Positions 1 through 5,686 of a stretch of 7,594 nucleotides of DNA are shown here, in pieces (position 1 is the stretch's first letter; each line of letters starts with the position of its first letter). The notes under the pieces were generated by a model, which saw only the letters and a program-made list of their open reading frames with translations, ran no database searches and was not told the DNA's origin. The stretch comes from an uncultured Caryophanales bacterium (GTDB taxonomy: Bacteria > Bacillota_I > Bacilli_A > Izemoplasmatales > Hujiaoplasmataceae), in assembly GCA_937958685.1 (NCBI GenBank), contig CALGNF010000129.1:1-7594 (forward strand). Direction: 5' to 3'. A program made the position numbers and the translations under genes.

Positions 1-51
1 ATACGAGATCGTATTCGGTGACTGTAGTTCAGACGTGTGCTCTTCCGATCT
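1..51 (+). other. Illumina P7/TruSeq adapter contamination
   Basis: This stretch is not genomic. Bases 1-9 match the end of the P7 flow-cell oligo (ATACGAGAT), bases 10-17 (CGTATTCG) sit where an 8-base index would, and bases 18-51 match the TruSeq read-2 adapter, ending in GCTCTTCCGATCT. The one difference from the adapter as I remember it is T instead of G at base 25. Genomic sequence starts at about base 52. The adapter lies at the very first base of the window, which fits an untrimmed contig end. Any reading frame crossing base 52 is chimeric. Confidence 0.97.
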
Positions 52-52
52 C

Positions 53-2293
53 CCCATTGGGTCCGAACACCAGCCGGTGGAGCTCGTGGATATCTGCGAG
101 CACCACTTCCCGTTCGCCAATTCTCAGTTTCTGCTGTTCTCCGGTTCCCTCATGCCGCACCCATCGGGGATCGACACCGACGCTGGAAAAATAGGATGCG
201 AGTTCCTCCAGAAAACCGTTCCAGTCGAGAACTTTGAAACTCGCATGTTGATCGGTCGTCTGATGCGGAATCGCTTTCGCCAAGCGTACGAATTCATCGT
301 GTTGATCAACGGGAACGATCACTTTTTCCTTGCCGTATTTCTGGGCTAGCTGTGGCAGCGCCAAGAGCAAATCTTCCCTGTTTCCGGCGATTTCCCTGAT
401 GAGAAGCTCGCTCTTTTCCAGGTATTCCCGGAAGAAGACATAGGCGGTTGGAAGACCATGTCGGCAGATTATTTCCAGATGATGGCGCATCAGCTTGACC
501 GGCTGCAGTTGTCCCCGTAAAAGCTGGGCAAACTCTTCAAGCGTCCGCCGATAGCGGATCCTCTCATTGGCAGATAGCCTGACAAGCTCGGAAAAATCCA
601 CCTTCGTGTAGGTCCTTAGTTCGATACTGTCATCCGGGTCACCGGAATGAAACTCATAGCCGAAGACGTTTCCGACGCGGGTGGCGCCGAAGGCGGCATA
701 GATGCCGTCGTAACCGGAGATGATCGCGAGATTGATCTTTTGGGTGCGCATCCTCGATTCGGCAAACCGCAGCAGTTTCGTGGCCAGGCCCTGATGCCGG
801 TAGGCGCTCTCGGTGGCGACGGCGCCGATCGAGGCGCACGTGAGCTCCGCCCCGCCGATCAGGATCTTCGCCGGATAGTAGTTGACCACCGCCCGCACCT
901 TGCCGCCGATGCTGGCAACCAGCATCCGCTCGCGGTTGGCCTGGCCCAAAAGCAGAGGATACTGCTCGAGCATGTTTTCTGAAAAGACGGTGTTCGCAAG
1001 CCTCACGGCCTCCCAGTATTCATCCGGCCGGCAGGGATGCAAGTCTGCCTCCGCCAAACTTTGGAGATACTCCTCATAGGCGATGGTTGTCATCAGGTTG
1101 CGCGATTTCTCCGCCGCAAAAGCCAGCAGGTGGCTTGTGACGGAGTCGCGGAGCGCAAACTTCTCCTTGAAGACATCTTCCCCCACATACGCGACAAAGT
1201 CATCCATGATGCCTTTGTCGCCACCTCCGTGTTCGGAAGTTGCCGTTCCCAGGTTGACAGTAGTGCTTTCGGCCTCACCGAAGCGGATCAACTCGAGTTC
1301 GTTCTTTTCCAGATGGCCGCGGATCTCGCCCTTGGTGCCCATCAGCTTGATCGTGCGGGTGTTGTCGCGGGTAAAAGCGGTCATCGTGAAGGCGGCGGTG
1401 ATCCCGCCCGCAAACTCGATGATCGTCACCTGATGGTCAACGACATCGTTATCCGAGTGATAGACGCAGCGGCCGTAAGGGCCCTGTTTCAGGGCGTTCA
1501 GCAGTGATGCGTCCGACATGTCGTTTGCCACTGGCAACTTCATCCAGATTGGGGCATGCAGATAGACCCGGGGAGCATAATATAGGCAATCATCCTGATG
1601 GGGACAACCGTCAAGGCAGAAGGCGGGCGCCTTTGTGGGCGCATGCTCAGTCTTAAAATGCGAGAGTTTGCCAAAGGAAGCGACCTTTTCCGGATTGGCT
1701 CCGGCAAACCAGCAGAGCAGATCGAGATCGTGACAGGATTTGGCCAGGATCATCGGGCTCGATGAGGCGACATTCCGCCAGTTGCCGCGGACATAACTAT
1801 GGGCTTGATGCCAATAGGAGACATTCTCGTTGTGCTGGATCGTCATCAGGTCGCCGATATATCCCTCATCCAGCCACTCCTTGATTTTCGCAAAGAACGG
1901 CGTGTAACGGAGCACGTGCCCGATCATCACCTTGACGCCCGTCGCCCGGGCTTTCGCCTCCAGCCTCAGACAATCCTTGGGCGTCACCGCCATCGGCTTC
2001 TCCAGAAAGACGTGGTAGCCGAGCTCCATCGCTGTGAGCGCCGGCTCGATGTGCTTGTTGTCCTGAGTGCAAATGAAACAGCAGTCCGCGAGTTTGGGTT
2101 GTTTCAGAATGTCCACGTCTGATTCATACATCTGTGTCGGGTCAAGTTGGTGGACCATGGCAAAATACATCCGTCTTTGGCTGTCGGGTTCCGCAACCGC
2201 AACGAATCTGAGCTTGTCGGGATGGTGGGCCGCATAGTCGCCGTAGACGCCAATGCCTCTGGCGCCGGCGCCGATCATGATGGCGCTGATCAA
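53..2293 (-). CDS. Gfo/Idh/MocA-family oxidoreductase fused to Eis-like GNAT acetyltransferase (3' end missing)
   Basis: The protein has two parts. Residues 1 to about 412 form a Gfo/Idh/MocA NAD(P)-dependent dehydrogenase: Rossmann motif GAGARG (8-13), EKP (98-100; the Lys is typically catalytic) and a CHDLD segment (187-191) at the usual active-site His/Asp position. It also has Cys226, Cys230, Cys236 and Cys276, a possible metal site. From about residue 418 an Eis-like GNAT follows, with an acetyl-CoA motif RHQGLA (499-504), then a degenerate second GNAT region and an SCP2-like tail. Substrates are unknown; oxidation of a sugar or cyclitol followed by N-acetylation is only a guess. The start is TTG at 2293: GGGTGAT lies just upstream, and the next ATG (2278) would delete the first beta strand. 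The frame runs on to a stop at 29, but its final EIGRAHV is adapter-encoded. About 745 real residues remain and the true C-terminus is lost. Confidence 0.85.
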
Positions 2294-2296
2294 AGT

Positions 2297-2303
2297 ATCA
2301 CCC
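2297..2303 (-). promoter_or_regulatory. Ribosome binding site supporting the TTG start of the oxidoreductase-GNAT gene
   Basis: On the minus strand GGGTGAT sits three bases before the TTG at 2293. It pairs with the GGTGAT part of the anti-Shine-Dalgarno complement, so the short spacing is acceptable. The nearest ATG (2278) would be 18 bases away, too far. This is the main sequence reason for choosing TTG. Confidence 0.6.
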
Positions 2304-2314
2304 GCTTTTATCTT

Positions 2315-2323
2315 ATTGTATCA
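2315..2323 (-). promoter_or_regulatory. Extended -10 promoter of the oxidoreductase-GNAT gene
   Basis: On the minus strand the sequence TGATACAAT gives a TG-n extended -10 element (TACAAT at 2320-2315). No convincing -35 hexamer stands 17 bases upstream, where the sequence is a T-rich run, as often tolerated with an extended -10. Transcription would begin near 2308, giving a leader of about 15 bases that just contains the ribosome binding site. It lies downstream of the aspS terminator, so this gene is transcribed independently. Confidence 0.65.
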
Positions 2324-2351
2324 TAATTCGCAAAAAATAGCGTTCGTCCAT

Positions 2352-2375
2352 AAAAAAACCGGGCGTGATGCCCGG
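2352..2375 (-). terminator. Intrinsic terminator of aspS
   Basis: Read on the minus strand, a perfect 6-bp all-GC stem (CCGGGC/GCCCGG, 2375-2370 with 2364-2359) closes a 5-base loop and is followed by seven Ts (2358-2352). It starts 9 bases after the aspS stop codon. This is a textbook rho-independent terminator. Confidence 0.92.
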
Positions 2376-2384
2376 CGGAAGCCT

Positions 2385-3701
2385 TTAGGGATTGACGCGG
2401 TTGGGTCCGCGGTAGAGGAAGGTGACGTCGCGGATGCTCTCCTGGTCGAACAACCGCATCAGGAAGCGGGTGAGTCCGTAACCGTACCCGCCATGGGGCG
2501 GTACGCCGTAACGGAAGAAATTCAGATAGAAATCGATCGCTTCGAGCGCAAGTCCCTTTTCCGCCGCCTGTCTCATGAGCACGTCGATGCGGTGTTCGCG
2601 CTGGGCGCCGGTCGTGATCTCGATGCCCCGATACAAGAGATCGAAGCTTTTGGTCAATCCGTTTTCCCCAAGCATATGGTAGAACGGGCGGGCCGCAAAG
2701 GGATAGTCGATCACGAAGACATAATCGGAGCCGAATTCCTTTTTGGCGTAAAGGCCGATGAGTTCTTCCTCCTTCCGGTCGAAATCATGCTCCTTCTCGC
2801 CGTTGTATTTGTATTTTTCGGCAATGATCCGTTTTGCCTCATAGAAGGGAATGCGGGGGAAGGCGGGCAGGTTCTCGTCGAATGTGATCTTGAAGGTCTC
2901 CTCTAGTTCCTTGCCCAGGATTTCCTTGAGTCTTTTCTCGACATGTTTGCAAAGAGCTTCCTCGAGATCCATCACGTCGTGATGGGAGTCGATCCAGCTC
3001 ATTTCGACGTCGATGCTCGTGAATTCGGTCGCATGGTAGGCGGTATGCGAGTTCTCTGCCCGAAACGCCGGCGCGATCTCAAAGACGTTGTTGAAACCGG
3101 AGGCCATCGCCATTTGTTTGTAAAACTGCGGCGACTGCGCCAGGAAGACGGTTCTGCCGAAATAATCGAGCTTGAACACCTCGGCGCCGGATTCGGAGGC
3201 GGTTCCCAGAATCTTCGGCGAGTGGATCTCGACGAAATTGTGGTCGAGCCAGTATTCCCGCATCGCCGCTTCCGCGACTGTTTGGGCTTTAAAAATCAAG
3301 TAGTTCTTCTCCAGCCTCAAGTCCAGGAACCGGTTGTCGAGCCTGAGTTCCTTGTTGGACTTGTTGGTATAGTCAAGGATGTCGATCGGCAGTTCTTCGG
3401 CCGCGAGACTGGTGACGACGAATTCGCTGGGGATCAGTTCCATGCCCCGGAGTTTCACGTGGGGTTGCTCGTGCAGCACCCCGGTGACCTTGACCGTGCT
3501 TTCCTTGGTCAGTTTCTGGACGATCTCGTTGATCGGCTTGAGCAGCTCGTTTTTCTCGATCGTCACCTGGACTTTGCCCGAGGAATCGCGGAGGACGACA
3601 AATTGAACGTATTGCAGATCGCGGATCTTGTCCACGAAACCATGGAGTTCGATCGTTTGGCCATAGTAGGCGGGCAGATCGCGAAAATAGATTTTCTTCA
3701 T
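2385..3701 (-). CDS. aspS: Aspartyl-tRNA synthetase, archaeal type (possibly aspartate--tRNA(Asp/Asn) ligase)
   Basis: This class II synthetase attaches aspartate to tRNA in the cytoplasm. With the ATG at 3701 it is 438 residues, the usual length of archaeal-type AspRS and much shorter than bacterial AspRS (about 590), whose GAD insertion it lacks. An N-terminal OB-fold anticodon domain (about 1-105) precedes the catalytic core. The core has QSPQFYKQ (189-196; Lys195 is the expected reader of the Asp carboxylate), motif 2 FRAEN (213-217), GAQREHR (365-371) and motif 3 GYGYGLTR (405-412). Lys195 and the REHR segment favour AspRS over AsnRS. The longer frame opening with TTG at 3761 is rejected because the promoter occupies those codons. 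GGAG lies 9 bases before the ATG. Oddities are Tyr222 where relatives have Arg, and Thr411 where Glu or Asp is common. Whether it also charges tRNA(Asn) for GatCAB cannot be settled here. Confidence 0.92.
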   Translation of the reverse strand: MKKIYFRDLPAYYGQTIELHGFVDKIRDLQYVQFVVLRDSSGKVQVTIEKNELLKPINEIVQKLTKESTVKVTGVLHEQPHVKLRGMELIPSEFVVTSLAAEELPIDILDYTNKSNKELRLDNRFLDLRLEKNYLIFKAQTVAEAAMREYWLDHNFVEIHSPKILGTASESGAEVFKLDYFGRTVFLAQSPQFYKQMAMASGFNNVFEIAPAFRAENSHTAYHATEFTSIDVEMSWIDSHHDVMDLEEALCKHVEKRLKEILGKELEETFKITFDENLPAFPRIPFYEAKRIIAEKYKYNGEKEHDFDRKEEELIGLYAKKEFGSDYVFVIDYPFAARPFYHMLGENGLTKSFDLLYRGIEITTGAQREHRIDVLMRQAAEKGLALEAIDFYLNFFRYGVPPHGGYGYGLTRFLMRLFDQESIRDVTFLYRGPNRVNP

Positions 3702-3710
3702 AAAGACACG

Positions 3711-3720
3711 CTCCATCCTT
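3711..3720 (-). promoter_or_regulatory. Ribosome binding site deciding the aspS start
   Basis: AAGGATGGAG on the minus strand ends nine bases before the ATG at 3701. Another in-frame ATG at 3716 overlaps this element and has no usable site of its own. The downstream ATG gives a protein of normal family length beginning right at the OB fold. Confidence 0.7.
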
Positions 3721-3732
3721 GTATCTTTTCGT

Positions 3733-3761
3733 ATTATATCACGCAGGTCTCCCAATTTCAA
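3733..3761 (-). promoter_or_regulatory. Near-consensus promoter of aspS
   Basis: On the minus strand TTGAAA (3761-3756) and a perfect TATAAT (3738-3733) are separated by exactly 17 bases, and TGA before the -10 makes it an extended -10. Transcription should start near 3726, giving a leader of about 25 bases with the ribosome binding site. The element overlaps the 5' end of the longer open frame, which therefore cannot be the true start. Confidence 0.88.
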
Positions 3762-3784
3762 TTGTCGAATGGGAGAAATCGAGA

Positions 3785-3809
3785 AAGCAAAAGCGCCCTG
3801 AAGGCGCTT
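3785..3809 (-). terminator. Intrinsic terminator of the MscS-family gene
   Basis: On the minus strand a 7-bp perfect stem (AAGCGCC/GGCGCTT) with loop TTCAG is followed by an interrupted T-rich stretch (TTGCTTTCTC). It begins two bases after the TAG stop codon at 3812. The T tract is broken by GC, so it may be less efficient than the aspS terminator. Confidence 0.75.
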
Positions 3810-3811
3810 GT

Positions 3812-4861
3812 CTACTTGGTATCGCTCTGGTGGACGACGACTTGCGGAAAGGGGATCTCGATGTCATGCTCGTTCAGGATGTTCTTGATGATCCGGCGCA
3901 GGTTCCGTTCGATTGCGTAGTGCTTTTCCGTCAGGGTTTTGGCGATCACCCGCAGGTTGACGCTGCTGGCGGCCAGATCGATGACGCCAAGACAGACCGG
4001 ATCTTCGATGATGTCGGGAAATTGCGGCCTGATCTTCGGCAGTTCCGCATTGAGGAGCGCGATGGTCTTGTCCGCATCCTCGTGATAGGCAATCCCGAAA
4101 TCGACGACGGCGACCGAAGGGTTGCGGGAGAAATTGGAGATGTTGGTGATCGACCCGTTGGCGAGGATCTTGACTTCGCCTTTCCAGTTCCGGATTTTCG
4201 TGGTTTTGAGGCCGATTGACGTGACTTCGCCCTTGAAACCGGCGACCTCGATGATGTCACCGACATCGAAATGCTGCTCGAAAATGATGAAGATCCCGGC
4301 AATCAGGTCGTTGATGAATTTTTGTGCACCGAGACCGATGACGAGTCCCATGATTCCCAAACCGGCGAGTGCCGGCACGACATTCACGCCCCAGAGCGAG
4401 AGGATCACGAGGATGGCGACGACCGCGACAAGGTATTTGATGATGCTTCTCGTCACCTTGGCGATCGTCCGCTTCCGTTTCTGCATCGGACCCGGTTTCA
4501 ATCCGACGCGGTCAAAGGCGAGCTTGCTGAGCTTGTTGATGAGCATGCCGACAAAGAGGATGGCGATTGAACCGACGATCGCTCCCAATTGCTGGACAAA
4601 GAAGGCTTCCACATCGCCCCACAAGTCGGTGGTGATCAGCGAAAAATCGAATTCCCACAGGAAAAGCAGACCGACCACGCCACCGATGAACAAGATAAGG
4701 TCAAGCAGGTAGATGCAGACCAGCTTGAATTTTGGTTGTTCTTCCTCGCTGGTTTTTGTCAGTTTTTTCTGGAAGAAATAGAACAGAAACAAGAGTGCCG
4801 CCACGACGATGGTGATGGCGATGTTTGCCCAGACAGGCAGACTCAGAAAGCGGGGATTCAT
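3812..4861 (-). CDS. MscS-family small-conductance mechanosensitive ion channel
   Basis: The protein should form a cytoplasmic-membrane channel that opens under membrane tension and releases solutes on hypo-osmotic shock. Hydrophobic segments lie near residues 10-30, 46-69, 87-109, 137-157 and 160-195. The last is the Gly/Ala-rich pore helix (GLGIMGLVIGLGAQ, 167-180), followed by the family segment FINDLIAGIFIIFE (182-195). Then come the beta domain (GDIIEVAGFKGEV, 201-213, to NFSR, 243-246) and the C-terminal alpha/beta domain, ending at the typical DIEIPFPQVVV (333-343). At 349 residues with about five membrane segments it is larger than E. coli MscS (286 residues, three segments). The ATG is preceded by GGGAGGG with a 5-base spacer. 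It has its own promoter and terminator, so it is a single-gene unit divergent from the sensor-ABC operon. The exact subfamily is uncertain. Confidence 0.93.
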   Translation of the reverse strand: MNPRFLSLPVWANIAITIVVAALLFLFYFFQKKLTKTSEEEQPKFKLVCIYLLDLILFIGGVVGLLFLWEFDFSLITTDLWGDVEAFFVQQLGAIVGSIAILFVGMLINKLSKLAFDRVGLKPGPMQKRKRTIAKVTRSIIKYLVAVVAILVILSLWGVNVVPALAGLGIMGLVIGLGAQKFINDLIAGIFIIFEQHFDVGDIIEVAGFKGEVTSIGLKTTKIRNWKGEVKILANGSITNISNFSRNPSVAVVDFGIAYHEDADKTIALLNAELPKIRPQFPDIIEDPVCLGVIDLAASSVNLRVIAKTLTEKHYAIERNLRRIIKNILNEHDIEIPFPQVVVHQSDTK

Positions 4862-4897
4862 CCAATCCCTCCCATATGTATGACTTTCGACTCATAC

Positions 4898-4926
4898 ATT
4901 ATATCATAACAGCCCCGATCTGCCAA
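4898..4926 (-). promoter_or_regulatory. Promoter of the MscS-family gene
   Basis: On the minus strand TTGGCA (4926-4921) and TATAAT (4903-4898) are spaced by 17 bases, with TG one base ahead of the -10 (extended -10). Transcription should start near 4891, leaving a leader of about 30 bases. The -35 box lies inside one arm of an inverted repeat, which may be an operator. Confidence 0.85.
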
Positions 4927-4956
4927 ACCGCTTCGCCAATTTGACCCCGGGCAGAT
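4918..4956. repeat. 7-bp inverted repeat between the divergent promoters
   Basis: ATCTGCC at 4918-4924 is perfectly complementary to GGCAGAT at 4950-4956, with 25 bases between the arms. The left arm overlaps the -35 box of the channel gene, and the right arm lies about 18 bases upstream of the weak -35 region of the rightward operon. It could be a binding site for a regulator acting on both units. A 7-bp match in 177 bases can also arise by chance. Confidence 0.35.
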
Positions 4957-4972
4957 GAATTTGAGCAATCCC

Positions 4973-5002
4973 TTTATAAGAGAACTGTCATTGTGTTATA
5001 AT
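4973..5002 (+). promoter_or_regulatory. Extended -10 promoter of the sensor-ABC operon
   Basis: TGTTATAAT (4994-5002) gives a perfect extended -10. The -35 region is poor: TTATAA at 4974-4979 with a 17-base spacer, or TTTATA at 4973-4978 with 18. Transcription would begin near 5009, giving a leader of about 30 bases. The weak -35 leaves room for activation by an upstream-bound factor, which is inference only. The remaining intergenic sequence shows no other recognisable element. Confidence 0.75.
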
Positions 5003-5038
5003 CATTGAAGATGTTTTATCAGAAAGTGGTGATCATTG

Positions 5039-5686
5039 ATGGAGCGAAAATTGTTTGATGAATTCATGGACATCCTTGACCGCGAGGACAAGGATGGGGC
5101 AATGACTTTTGTCTTCGGGTTGCTGGAGTCCGAAAGGCTCACAATCGAGGAATTGTACGAGGAATTGTTGACGCCTTCCCTCACGCAATTCGCCTGCAAG
5201 TTGGCCGATGCGGAAATCTGCATCTGGAAGGAACACACGCGCACCTCGATCGTCAGGACGATCCTGGAGGCGACGTATTCCTACATCAGCAAACGCAAGG
5301 CGGGTGTGCCGCAACTTGGCAAAAGCGTGCTTGTCGTCTGTCCGCAAGAGGAATATCACGAGATCGGTGCGATCATGGCGACGCATTATTTCTTGCTGAC
5401 GGGCTTTCAGGCGCAATACATCGGCGCCAATACCCCCAAGGAAGAGATCATCTCCGCCATCAGGGCGCTCAAACCCGATTATCTGGCGCTGAGCGTGACG
5501 AATTACTATAACCTGTTCAGTACAAAAAAACTCACCGAAACCCTCAAGGAAAACTATCCCGGGGTCAAGATCATCATCGGCGGCCAGGCGTTCCTGCAGG
5601 AAAAGGCTACCGATCAGATCCACTATGACATCCATATCCGCTCGCTGCCGGATATCTTTGCGCTGTCAGAGGAGGCGAAACGATGA
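5039..5686 (+). CDS. Stand-alone cobalamin-binding-type sensor protein (CarH/AerR-like cap plus B12 domain)
   Basis: Residues 1 to about 90 are predicted helical, like the four-helix cap of B12-binding proteins. Residues 95-200 form a flavodoxin-like Rossmann domain with EYHEIG (105-110), the E-x-H-x-x-G variant of D-x-H-x-x-G in which His107 would be the lower cobalt ligand. IGANTP (128-133), SVTN (152-155) and IIIGG (178-182) are further family features. The arrangement resembles CarH/LitR and AerR/SCHIC sensors more than methionine synthase. There is no MerR-type DNA-binding domain. Glu65-His66 match the EH of the W-x9-EH photoreceptor motif, but Leu55 replaces the Trp. Heme or no cofactor is therefore possible. 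The ATG at 5039 follows AAGTGGTGATC with five bases of spacing after that element, and a TTG one codon earlier is too close to it. It is first in an operon and overlaps the permease gene by ATGA. The cofactor and partner are unknown. Confidence 0.8.
   Translation: MERKLFDEFMDILDREDKDGAMTFVFGLLESERLTIEELYEELLTPSLTQFACKLADAEICIWKEHTRTSIVRTILEATYSYISKRKAGVPQLGKSVLVVCPQEEYHEIGAIMATHYFLLTGFQAQYIGANTPKEEIISAIRALKPDYLALSVTNYYNLFSTKKLTETLKENYPGVKIIIGGQAFLQEKATDQIHYDIHIRSLPDIFALSEEAKR

Noticed and set aside
2385..3701. Asparaginyl-tRNA synthetase instead of AspRS
   Set aside because: The QSPQFYKQ segment with Lys195 and the GAQREHR segment are of AspRS type; AsnRS usually has Glu at the Lys position and lacks REHR. 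The FRAENS stretch alone is shared by both.
3702..3761. Extension of AspRS by 20 residues to a TTG at 3761
   Set aside because: These codons hold a near-perfect promoter (TTGAAA-17-TATAAT) and part of the leader; the ATG at 3701 has a ribosome binding site and gives the family's normal length.
2943..3920. Long plus-strand open frame opposite aspS
   Set aside because: It lies antisense to a clear synthetase gene and its regulatory DNA, has low-complexity charged composition and resembles no family I know; it is a shadow of biased codon use.
5036..5038. TTG start of the sensor gene one codon before the ATG
   Set aside because: The TTG is one base from the end of the Shine-Dalgarno match, too close; the ATG at 5039 is better spaced.
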